Positions 40,974 to 49,441 of a DNA stretch of 64,000 bases are shown here, in pieces. Location of the stretch: NCBI GenBank assembly GCA_947497295.1, contig CANMFU010000001.1:1-64000 (forward strand), given 5' to 3'. This DNA is from an uncultured Roseovarius sp. GTDB lineage: Bacteria > Pseudomonadota > Alphaproteobacteria > Rhodobacterales > Rhodobacteraceae. The position numbers and the translations under genes were made by a program. Under the pieces are notes generated by a model that saw only the letters and a list, made by a program, of their open reading frames with translations, was not told the origin of the DNA and made no database searches. The stretch's first letter is position 1; the number at the start of each line of letters is the position of its first letter.

Positions 40974-41537
40974 ATGTTCATTCAGACCGAATCCACGCCG
41001 AACCCGGCCACACTGAAATTCCTGCCGGGACAGAATGTTCTGCCCGTGGGTACCGCCGATTTTCCATCGCCCGAGAATGCGGGTGCATCGCCGCTGGCCA
41101 CGCGCCTCTTTGCGGTCGAGGGTGTCACCGGCGTCTTTTTTGGCAACGACTTCGTGACGGTTACCAAGGCGGACGGAACCGAGTGGGACCATATCAAGCC
41201 GGCACTTCTGGGCGCGATCATGGAGCATTTCCAATCTGGTCTGCCGGTGATGAAGGATGGCGGCACGGCTGCGTCCGGCCATTCCGAGCATACCGGCGAA
41301 GATAGCGAAATTGTCAACCAAATCAAGGAATTGCTTGATACTCGAGTGCGCCCCGCTGTGGCGCAGGATGGCGGAGACATCACCTTTCACGGGTTTGATC
41401 GCGGCATTGTCTATCTGCACATGCAGGGCGCCTGCGCCGGTTGTCCGTCCTCGACCATCACCCTGAAAATGGGGATCGAAAACCTGTTGCGCCACTATAT
41501 CCCCGAAGTAACCGAAGTGCGCCCCATTGGTGTCTGA
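40974..41537 (+). CDS. NifU/NFU-like Fe-S scaffold
   Basis: MFIQTESTPNPATLKFLPGQ..., GACAGCPSSTITLKMGIENLL. Confidence 0.92.
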   Translation: MFIQTESTPNPATLKFLPGQNVLPVGTADFPSPENAGASPLATRLFAVEGVTGVFFGNDFVTVTKADGTEWDHIKPALLGAIMEHFQSGLPVMKDGGTAASGHSEHTGEDSEIVNQIKELLDTRVRPAVAQDGGDITFHGFDRGIVYLHMQGACAGCPSSTITLKMGIENLLRHYIPEVTEVRPIGV

Positions 41538-42120
41538 CGCGTACATTCTGGGCTTTGATACATCGGCCGCGCATTGCGCGGCCGCTTTGCTATGCGGCTC
41601 CAGCATGGTGGCAATGCGCAGCGAAGCCATGACGCGCGGGCAGGCCGAACGCCTGATGCCGCTGTTGGAGGACGTGCTGGCCGATGCGGGCATCGTTTGG
41701 GGCGATCTGGCGCGTATCGGCGTTGGCGTTGGGCCGGGCAATTTCACCGGCATCCGCATTGGCGTGTCCGCTGCGCGCGGGCTGGCGCTGGCACTTCAGA
41801 TCCCGGCGATTGGGGTTACCGGCTTTCAGGCGATATCGCTGGACGAGACGGCGCCGCATATCGCCGCTATCGCAGCCCCGCGCGATCATGTTTATATTCA
41901 GACGCCGGACGGCACGCAGTCGCTGGTGAAGGTGGCCGAAGCCGAAGCCATGGACGCGCCGCTGCGCTATTTGCCCGAGGCTGGGGAAATGGCCTGCCGG
42001 ATTGCCCGGCTGGCCGCTGCCGCGACGCCCGGACCCGCGCCTGCGCCGCTGTATTTGCGCGCGGCGGATGCGGCGCCTGCGCGTGATGCGCCCCCGGTGA
42101 TGCTTGATGTGCGCGACTGA
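41527..42120 (+). CDS. tsaB: tRNA threonylcarbamoyladenosine biosynthesis protein TsaB
   Basis: GVGPGNFTGIRIGVSAARGLALAL. Confidence 0.9.
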   Translation: MVSDAYILGFDTSAAHCAAALLCGSSMVAMRSEAMTRGQAERLMPLLEDVLADAGIVWGDLARIGVGVGPGNFTGIRIGVSAARGLALALQIPAIGVTGFQAISLDETAPHIAAIAAPRDHVYIQTPDGTQSLVKVAEAEAMDAPLRYLPEAGEMACRIARLAAAATPGPAPAPLYLRAADAAPARDAPPVMLDVRD

Positions 42121-42529
42121 GGATATGGCCCGCCTGCACAGCCGCGCCTTTGCCGGGCACGGCCGGGGATGGAGCGCGGACGAGTTTGCAGAGCTGCTAG
42201 CCTCGCCTTTGACATGCTTCTGCGCTGGACCGCACGGTTTTGCCATATCGCGGGTGATTGCGGATGAGGCCGAGCTTTTGACGCTGGCGACGGACCCAGA
42301 GCATCGCAGGCAAGGTGTTGGTGCGGCGTTGCTGGCTGCCGTTGAGGCCGATGTTGCTGCGCGCGGCGCACTGCGGCACTATCTTGAGGTTGCCGCCGAC
42401 AACACTGCCGCCCGTGCGTTATACAGCCGCGCTGGGTATAGTCAGACGGGGCGGCGGGCCGGGTATTACGCGCGTCGGGAGGGCGATCATGTCGACGCTC
42501 TGTTGATGGAAAAGTCGTTGCGCACCTGA
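42104..42529 (+). CDS. rimI: GNAT N-acetyltransferase, RimI-like
   Basis: LLTLATDPEHRRQGVGAALLAAVEADVAARGA...AARALYSRAGYSQTGRRAGYY; overlaps tsaB. Confidence 0.85.
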   Translation: MMCATEDMARLHSRAFAGHGRGWSADEFAELLASPLTCFCAGPHGFAISRVIADEAELLTLATDPEHRRQGVGAALLAAVEADVAARGALRHYLEVAADNTAARALYSRAGYSQTGRRAGYYARREGDHVDALLMEKSLRT

Positions 42530-42614
42530 CGCCCGCCCGATGCAAAACTACCGCAGGCGGTACGCTCGTGCATAGCGGGCGCTTGCCAAGCCGCCGGATT
42601 GGGGGCTACCAAAG

Positions 42615-43535
42615 GTGATGCAGATTTACCTTCCCATAGCCGAAGTGTCGGTCAACGCCTTTTTATTGCTGGGCCTTGGCGGGCTGGTCGGCGTGCTATC
42701 GGGCATGTTCGGCGTCGGCGGAGGGTTCCTGATGACCCCGCTGCTGTTTTTTATCGGCATTCCGCCCCCCGTGGCCGTGGCAACGGGCGCGAACCAGATT
42801 GTCGCATCTTCCTTTTCGGCTGTTTTGGCACATTTCAGGCGGCGTGCGGTGGATCTGAGGATGGGTACCGTCCTGCTGATCGGCGGCCTCTTTGGTGCCG
42901 CGCTGGGTGTCATGTTGTTCAACTACCTCAAGGCGCTGGGGCAAGTCGATCTGCTGGTCACACTGTTCTATGTGGTGTTTCTGGGCATCATCGGCATGCT
43001 GATGTTTGTGGAAAGCCTGCGCGCCATTCGCCGCGCGCGCGGCGGCAAACCTGCAACCAAGCGCAAAAAACATACCTGGATTCAGAAGCTGCCGCTCAAA
43101 ATGCGGTTTCGCGCCTCCGGCCTGTATATCAGCGTTATCCCCCCGCTTCTTGTGGGGCTGTCGGTGGGCGTGCTGGCGGCGATTATGGGCGTTGGCGGCG
43201 GGTTCATCATGGTGCCGGCGATGATCTACCTGCTGGGCATGCCGACCAAGGTGGTCATCGGCACGTCGCTGTTCCAGATCATCTTTGTCGCCGCATTCAC
43301 CACAATGTTGCATGCGGTCAGCAGCCAGATCGTTGATGTGGTGTTGGCCGTCCTGCTGCTGGTGGGCGGCGTTGTCGGCGCGCAGTTCGGCACGCGGATC
43401 GGCAGCAAGATGAAGGCCGAACAGTTGCGCATCCTGCTGGCCATTCTGGTGTTGGCGGTTTGTTTCAAGCTGGGGCTGGACCTGCTGATTGAGCCGCGCG
43501 AGGTGTATTCGATCAGCAGCGCGGACGCATCATGA
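42615..43535 (+). CDS. TauE/SafE family sulfite exporter-like permease
   Basis: LVGVLSGMFGVGGGFLMTPLLFFIG and repeat VGVLAAIMGVGGGFIMVPAMIYLLG. Confidence 0.85.
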   Translation: MMQIYLPIAEVSVNAFLLLGLGGLVGVLSGMFGVGGGFLMTPLLFFIGIPPPVAVATGANQIVASSFSAVLAHFRRRAVDLRMGTVLLIGGLFGAALGVMLFNYLKALGQVDLLVTLFYVVFLGIIGMLMFVESLRAIRRARGGKPATKRKKHTWIQKLPLKMRFRASGLYISVIPPLLVGLSVGVLAAIMGVGGGFIMVPAMIYLLGMPTKVVIGTSLFQIIFVAAFTTMLHAVSSQIVDVVLAVLLLVGGVVGAQFGTRIGSKMKAEQLRILLAILVLAVCFKLGLDLLIEPREVYSISSADAS

Positions 43536-44293
43536 GGGCGCGTCTGGCGGTTGCGCTGCTTTTGCTGGCTGCGCTGCCGGTGCGCGGCGAAGAGGTGGTT
43601 CTGGGGCTCAGCCAGAACAGCGTGTCGATTGATACCACCTTTAGCGGCTCGCAAATTCTGCTGTTCGGCGCGATCAAGCGCGAGGTGGCGATCCCGCCCG
43701 ACGAGCTGGGCGTCGTTGTCACCATTGCCGGGCCCAGCCAGCCGCTGGATGTGCGCCGCAAAGAGCGCCGGTTTGGTATCTGGGTCAATGTGGATGCCGT
43801 CGAGGTCGACAGTGCGCCCAGCTTTTACGCGGTGGCGACCAGCGGCCCGTGGGATGATGTGCTGACCCAGGTCGAGGATTTACGCCATAAAATATCGATC
43901 CCGCGCGCGATCCGGTCGGTCGGCGCGCCCAGTACTGTTGAAAGAGCGCAGGATTTCACCGATGCGGTGATCCGTATCCGCACCCGAAACGGGGCCTACC
44001 AGATCCGCGAGGGCGCGGTTGAGCTGTCCGAGCAGACGCTGTTCCGCACCTCGGTCGACTTGCCGTCGAACCTGGCCGAGGGCGGCTATGTCACGCGCAT
44101 TTTCCTGACCCGCAGCGGCAATGTGGTGTCGGAGTACGAGACTGTTATTGACGTCCGCAAGGTCGGGATGGAGCGCTGGCTGTTCGAGTTGTCACGCGAG
44201 AACGCGATGATTTATGGCCTGATGTCGCTGGCCATCGCCATTGCCGCAGGGTGGGCCGCATCGATGGCGTTCCGGCTGTTGCGGCGGGGTTAG
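43532..44293 (+). CDS. TIGR02186 family transmembrane protein
   Basis: Linked to TauE/SafE; LGLSQNSVSIDTTFSGSQILLFGAIKRE. Confidence 0.75.
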   Translation: MRARLAVALLLLAALPVRGEEVVLGLSQNSVSIDTTFSGSQILLFGAIKREVAIPPDELGVVVTIAGPSQPLDVRRKERRFGIWVNVDAVEVDSAPSFYAVATSGPWDDVLTQVEDLRHKISIPRAIRSVGAPSTVERAQDFTDAVIRIRTRNGAYQIREGAVELSEQTLFRTSVDLPSNLAEGGYVTRIFLTRSGNVVSEYETVIDVRKVGMERWLFELSRENAMIYGLMSLAIAIAAGWAASMAFRLLRRG

Positions 44294-44907
44294 GCTGCGA
44301 TTTCGGCTTTGGCCATAGCCCAGCGTCCGGGCGCGCCGCTCAGGTGCCAGCTGGCGGGCGGCGCTGTGCGGGCGCGGGCGCGGGTCAGGGTCCAGCCGCG
44401 GGCGCCGGGCCTATGGGCCAGGGCCATGTGCCAGCGTGTCTCGATCCCCGGTGCGCCGCCTGTGCCGGGCGTCAGGATCAGCCCCAGAGGTGCGGCCTTG
44501 CCCGTCTCTGTGCTTGCCTCGGCACCCGTTTCGGCGGCCAGATGCAGACGGCGCACCGGCGTCAGGCCGGGCGGGCCGGGCAGATCGGCCACCACCAGGG
44601 GCGCAGCGCCGCTGCGCAATGCCTCCTCCAGCGTCCATAACATATCTGCAGGCCGCTCGGGCGCGATCCAGATAAACCGCTCTGGCCCGGTAAAGGCAAC
44701 AATGGCGTCAGGGTTCAGCGCGGCACCCTGCCAGGGCGATGCGATCCACAACACAGGCCCTTGGGTGGCCGCCGCGACAATCATCGCAAAGGTGTAGCGC
44801 GCGGCGCCGCATGCCTCGTGCAGGCGCGCCAGCGGCAGGGCCAGATCACCCAGCACCTGCAGGGCTGGGCGGATGGTTTGCGGGTGGAGATTCGGAAGGG
44901 CACTCAT
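44290..44907 (-). CDS. ImuA-like (RecA-fold) SOS-associated protein
   Basis: EACGAARYTFAMIVAAATQGPVLWIA... and preceding GTTC-N7-GTTC box. Confidence 0.55.
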   Translation of the reverse strand: MSALPNLHPQTIRPALQVLGDLALPLARLHEACGAARYTFAMIVAAATQGPVLWIASPWQGAALNPDAIVAFTGPERFIWIAPERPADMLWTLEEALRSGAAPLVVADLPGPPGLTPVRRLHLAAETGAEASTETGKAAPLGLILTPGTGGAPGIETRWHMALAHRPGARGWTLTRARARTAPPASWHLSGAPGRWAMAKAEIAA

Positions 44908-44923
44908 AGGTTCAGGGTAATGT

Positions 44924-44938
44924 GTTCGCTAAATGTTC
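44924..44938 (-). promoter_or_regulatory. LexA/SOS box of the alphaproteobacterial type
   Basis: GTTC-gctaaat-GTTC, 17 nt upstream of the ATG of the ImuA-like gene. Confidence 0.7.
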
Positions 44939-45012
44939 TCAATCCTATTTTGCACGTGACGCGGCCTGCGAACAGGTTACGTTGCGCGCAAGCGATGAAA
45001 GGAATACCCGCG

Positions 45013-46056
45013 ATGAAGATGAATCCGCTTGGCCGTACCGGCCTGATGGTGTCCGAGCTGTGCCTTGGCTCGATGACCTGGGGCACCCAGAACACCGAAG
45101 CCGACGGGCACGCTCAGATCAACCGCGCGCTGGAGCGAGGCATCAATTTTATCGACACGGCCGAGATGTATCCGGTTACGCCCAAGACCGCCGAAACCCA
45201 AGGCCGCACCGAAGAGATCATCGGCACATGGCTGGCCGCCACCGGGCGGCGCGATGATGTCATTATCGCCAGCAAAATCAACGGGCCGGGCATGTCCTAT
45301 GTGCGAGGCGGCGGGCCGATCAATGCAGAAGGGGTGCGGCAAGCCGTCGAAGATTCGCTGAAGCGGATGCAGACCGATCATATCGACCTTTATCAGCTGC
45401 ACTGGCCCAATCGGGGCAGCTATATGTTTCGCCAGAACTGGGACTATGACCCGTCCGGGCAGGACACTGCCGCAGTGCTGGATGACATGGCCGAAACGCT
45501 GGAGGCGCTTGCCGCCGAAGTCGCGCGCGGCACCATCCGCCATATCGGCCTGTCGAACGAAAGCGCGTGGGGCACCGCGCAGTTTTTGCGGCTGGCACAG
45601 GCGAACGGCTGGCCACGCGTGGCCAGTATCCAGAACGAATATTCGCTGCTGTGCCGCCTCTACGACACCGATCTGGCCGAGCTGAGCGCGCATGAGAATG
45701 TCGGCTTGCTGGCTTTTTCGCCCCTTGCGGCGGGGCTGCTGACGGGCAAATATCAGGGCGGCGCCGTGCCGGATGGCTCGCGCATGTCGATCATTGAGGA
45801 TCTCGGCGGACGGGCCACGCCGCGCGCTTTTGCCGCCGTGCAGACCTATCTGGGCATTGCCGCGCGCCATGATTTGCACCCGGTTCAGATGGCGCTGGGA
45901 TGGACATTGACGCGGCCCTTCATAGCCTCGTCCATCTTTGGCGCAACGACGATGGCGCAGCTGGATCTGGCGTTGGGCGCGGCGGATATCACCCTCAGCG
46001 ATGCGGTTATGGATGAGATAGCGACAGCCCATCGCGCGCATCCCATGCCATACTGA
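45013..46056 (+). CDS. Aldo/keto reductase (Tas-like)
   Basis: MNPLGRTGLMVSELCLGSMTWGTQNTEADGHAQINRALERGINFIDTAEMYPV. Confidence 0.92.
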   Translation: MKMNPLGRTGLMVSELCLGSMTWGTQNTEADGHAQINRALERGINFIDTAEMYPVTPKTAETQGRTEEIIGTWLAATGRRDDVIIASKINGPGMSYVRGGGPINAEGVRQAVEDSLKRMQTDHIDLYQLHWPNRGSYMFRQNWDYDPSGQDTAAVLDDMAETLEALAAEVARGTIRHIGLSNESAWGTAQFLRLAQANGWPRVASIQNEYSLLCRLYDTDLAELSAHENVGLLAFSPLAAGLLTGKYQGGAVPDGSRMSIIEDLGGRATPRAFAAVQTYLGIAARHDLHPVQMALGWTLTRPFIASSIFGATTMAQLDLALGAADITLSDAVMDEIATAHRAHPMPY

Positions 46057-46065
46057 ACGCAGGTT

Positions 46066-46929
46066 TCAGGCGTGGATGTCCCCCGCAAGATCGCGCAGAT
46101 ACCCGGGCATCTCGCGGCCCGATACCGATGCTTCGCGCACAAGGTGATCGAAATGCTCGGTCAGCGCCTGTACCCGTTCGGTATCGCGAAAGGCCATGTA
46201 ATTTCGCCCGATATAGAGCACCGCCAAAAGCGGGCCAAAGATGGTGACAGGCGCCGAATACACCCGGCGCGCGTCGAACAGCGACAGCCGCAGGCGGGGG
46301 TATAACTGCTGCGTGACGTCCACCAGCCGCGCGATCTGTGCGCGGCGCACCTCCAGCGGCAGGCCGCGATAATACCCCTCGGCCCGCACGAAACTGTGTA
46401 GCTCATAGAGCGGCATGGCGATTTCGTAATCGGACTGCGCGCTGCGCATCCATTCCAGACGGTCCTCGGACGCGCCGATCACTTGATCGGTGCTGCGCCC
46501 CAGATGCGGGGCGTATTCCCATTCCAACATGGCGCGCGTTTTCAGCATATCGGGCATCGCGGCGGGGACGTGGCGGATTTTGTAGCCGGCCGCCTCTTTG
46601 TGCCAGTCGAAGATCTGCGCATCGACCGCTGCGCGCGGCGCCTCTGTCAGCGACAGCGAATTGGCCAGAATATCGGTTGCCGTTTCGGGCCGGTCCGTCA
46701 GGCCCAGAAGCCAGTCGGCGGAAATGCCGAGAGTGCGGGCGCATTCGCCCACCACCTGCGCATTGGGAAGTCGCGCGCCCGCGCCCGACAGCAGTTGCGA
46801 CACCGTCGAGCGGTCAACGCCGATGCTGCGGGCCAGTGCGCTCTGGCTCATATGTTTGGTTCCCATCGCCTCGCGCAGACGGGACCGGAACAGGGTGGCG
46901 CGGGCGCGTTTGTCGGTTTTTACCATCAT
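46066..46929 (-). CDS. XRE-family HTH transcriptional regulator
   Basis: MSQSALARSIGVDRSTVSQLLSGAGARLPNAQVVGECARTLGISADWLLGLTDRP. Confidence 0.85.
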   Translation of the reverse strand: MMVKTDKRARATLFRSRLREAMGTKHMSQSALARSIGVDRSTVSQLLSGAGARLPNAQVVGECARTLGISADWLLGLTDRPETATDILANSLSLTEAPRAAVDAQIFDWHKEAAGYKIRHVPAAMPDMLKTRAMLEWEYAPHLGRSTDQVIGASEDRLEWMRSAQSDYEIAMPLYELHSFVRAEGYYRGLPLEVRRAQIARLVDVTQQLYPRLRLSLFDARRVYSAPVTIFGPLLAVLYIGRNYMAFRDTERVQALTEHFDHLVREASVSGREMPGYLRDLAGDIHA

Positions 46930-46947
46930 TGATGACCTTTATCATCA

Positions 46948-46970
46948 TTGCAGTGAAATGTTAACTGCAA
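46948..46970. promoter_or_regulatory. Candidate operator upstream of the XRE regulator
   Basis: ttgcagt-gaaatgtta-actgcaa perfect 7-bp inverted repeat. Confidence 0.45.
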
Positions 46971-47027
46971 ACGGAATGTGCACGCGGCCCAAGACCGCCT
47001 ACCCAAGTCCTTGTAATGCAACCCATT

Positions 47028-47243
47028 GGAGTATTTATGGAACGGCCCCGGCGCACATTGGTCAAAGCGATTATCTGGAACATCAACGGCCTGATGGTGA
47101 TGAGCCTTGTTGGTTATGCCATGACGGGATCTGCCGGGACCGGCGGATTGATGGCGCTGGTGAACACCGTCATCGGCCTGAGCCTTTATGTCCTATACGA
47201 GCGTATCTGGTCGCGCATCGCTTGGGGCCGCGCGCATGCGTGA
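47028..47243 (+). CDS. DUF2061 membrane protein (start uncertain)
   Basis: RTLVKAIIWNINGLMVMSLVGYAMTG...LSLYVLYERIWSRI. Confidence 0.75.
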   Translation, partial: GVFMERPRRTLVKAIIWNINGLMVMSLVGYAMTGSAGTGGLMALVNTVIGLSLYVLYERIWSRIAWGRAHA

Positions 47244-48120
47244 TGTTGAATGGCCCACGCTGGCACTTTTGATTGCGGTCTACGCGCTCTGGGCCGCCGC
47301 CACGACGTGGGGCGCCGGGCTGTGGTTGCCGCTGGGTATCATGCTGACGACAGTGGCCATCGCTCAACATTCGTCGCTGACGCATGAGGTGCTGCATGGC
47401 CATCCGTTCGGCAGCCAGCGGACGAACGAAGCAACGGTCTGGCCCTGCCTCGGCCTGTTCGTGCCTTATGCACGGTTCCGCGACACCCATCTGGCGCATC
47501 ACCGCGACGCGCTGCTGACGGACCCATATGATGATCCGGAATCCAACTATCTGGACCCCGTTGTGTGGGCGCGCCTGCCGGGCGCGGGGCGCGCAGTGCT
47601 ACGGTTCAACAACACGCTGCTGGGGCGCATGACCATCGGACCAGCGATAGGAATCATCGCGTTCTGGCGTGGTGACTGGCGGGCGATCCGCGCAGGCGAC
47701 GCCGCCATTCGTCGCAATTGGTTGTGGCAGATAGCGGCAATTGCGCCTGTGCTGGTGTGGGTCTGGATGTCGCCCATGCCGCTTTGGGCCTATGGGATTG
47801 CGGCCTATTGTGCGATGTCGCTGCTGAAAATCCGCACCTTTCTGGAGCATCGCGCGCATGATCGCGCCAGCGGCCGTACTGTCGTGATCGAGGATCGAGG
47901 TCCGCTGGCCCTGCTGTTTCTGAACAACAACTATCATCTTGTGCATCATATGCACCCCCGCGCAGCGTGGTATCGGCTGCCGGAGCTTTATGCCCAAGAC
48001 AAGGCGCGCTACCAGCGCCGCAATGAAGGTTATGTCTACACCAGCTATGCGCAGGTCTTTCGCCGGTATTTCCTGCGCGCCAAGGACACGGTGGCGCATC
48101 CACTGTGGCCCCGGCCCTGA
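47236..48120 (+). CDS. Fatty acid desaturase family protein
   Basis: His boxes HEVLH, HLAHH, HHMHP. Confidence 0.85.
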   Translation: MRDVEWPTLALLIAVYALWAAATTWGAGLWLPLGIMLTTVAIAQHSSLTHEVLHGHPFGSQRTNEATVWPCLGLFVPYARFRDTHLAHHRDALLTDPYDDPESNYLDPVVWARLPGAGRAVLRFNNTLLGRMTIGPAIGIIAFWRGDWRAIRAGDAAIRRNWLWQIAAIAPVLVWVWMSPMPLWAYGIAAYCAMSLLKIRTFLEHRAHDRASGRTVVIEDRGPLALLFLNNNYHLVHHMHPRAAWYRLPELYAQDKARYQRRNEGYVYTSYAQVFRRYFLRAKDTVAHPLWPRP

Positions 48121-48128
48121 CCCAGGGC

Positions 48129-48833
48129 TTATTTCAACTGGTCCAGGGCGCCTTCTCCGCGGAGGCGTAAAAACAGGCTTTCTTCGTCATCATTGCGAAA
48201 AAACGGGATCGACGCAGGCGGCGCTGCGCCATCGGCGCGCGCGGCGACTTCGGCCAACACCACCTCTGTGATGAAAGGAAGGTCAAAGCGCCGCGCCTCA
48301 GGCAGAGGCACCCATTGCAGATGCGACAGCTCTTCGCTGGCGGCGCTGAAATCAGCGGGGTCGCCTGCGATATGGCCCGCATCTATCAAAAAGAACCGCG
48401 CGTCGAAACGGCGGGGGTGGCCCGGCGGGGTGATCGCGCGAAACACGAATTGCAAGGCGCCGGCATCCGGAACAAAGCCGCGCGCGGCGAAATCCGCCCA
48501 ATCGCTGGGCACAGCGCCGGGCCATCTGCCGGGGCGCCCGACGATCAGGCCCGATTCCTCCCATAATTCACGAATGGCGGCGGCGGCCAGCGCAGAAGCA
48601 AGGCCGGGCGCGCTGTCCTCGCTCAGCCGCCTTGCGCAGAGGGCAGGCAGCGGCGCGGCAAGGGGTACGGCGGCATCGCCGGGATCGACCGCCCCGCCGG
48701 GAAAGACAAACTTGCGCGGCATAAACGCTGCCTGCTCGCCGCGCTGACCCATCAGAACCTGCCGCTCTGCTCCGTCGCGGCGCAGGACAATGACGGTCGC
48801 CGCATCGCGGATCCGAGGCGATTGATCAGACAT
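48129..48833 (-). CDS. NUDIX hydrolase
   Basis: GGAVDPGDAA...AAAIRELWEESGLIVG. Confidence 0.8.
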   Translation of the reverse strand: MSDQSPRIRDAATVIVLRRDGAERQVLMGQRGEQAAFMPRKFVFPGGAVDPGDAAVPLAAPLPALCARRLSEDSAPGLASALAAAAIRELWEESGLIVGRPGRWPGAVPSDWADFAARGFVPDAGALQFVFRAITPPGHPRRFDARFFLIDAGHIAGDPADFSAASEELSHLQWVPLPEARRFDLPFITEVVLAEVAARADGAAPPASIPFFRNDDEESLFLRLRGEGALDQLK

Positions 48834-48859
48834 GGCTCCCCCTTGCGGCATGGGCGCGG

Positions 48860-49252
48860 TCAGGCGCTGGTGCCGAACCCGTGCATTTGGCGCGCCCACT
48901 GAAAAGCAACAATCGCGCCCTTGAGGCGCGGCAGAAGATACAGCGAAAGGCCAACGCAGCCAATGGCGAAGATCGTAAACAGAACCAGCGGTTCGGGGCG
49001 GAAATTCACAAATACGATATGCAGCATCGGCGCCATGATGTGCCCGACGATCAGAATGGTCAGATAGGCCGGGCCATCATCCGCGCGGTGCTGCGACAGG
49101 TCTTCGCGGCAAACGGCACAGATATCACGCACCTTGAGATAGCTTTTCAGCAGCGGCCCCGCGCCACAATTGGGGCACTTACAGCGAAAGCCCTTGCGCA
49201 GCGCGGGCCAAAGCTCGCGATCTTCGGTTGTGATTGTGGTTTGGTCGGTCAT
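48860..49252 (-). CDS. DUF983 protein
   Basis: LRKGFRCKCPNCGAGPLLKSYLKVRDICAVCREDL. Confidence 0.85.
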   Translation of the reverse strand: MTDQTTITTEDRELWPALRKGFRCKCPNCGAGPLLKSYLKVRDICAVCREDLSQHRADDGPAYLTILIVGHIMAPMLHIVFVNFRPEPLVLFTIFAIGCVGLSLYLLPRLKGAIVAFQWARQMHGFGTSA

Positions 49253-49441
49253 GTAATCCTCGAAGCGTGTTCAGCGCAATCTGGTGTAGTGCCGGGCAAA
49301 AAGAAAGGGGGAACACGCACGCCATGCATATTACGTGCGGATTTGCCGCGCTGCGGTGGCGCGGCCGAAGTGCTTTTGGGATGAACCGCCAAACGCAAAT
49401 GCGCTATGCTGGATGTTTCAATCCGCCGCTGTCCCGCGCGG

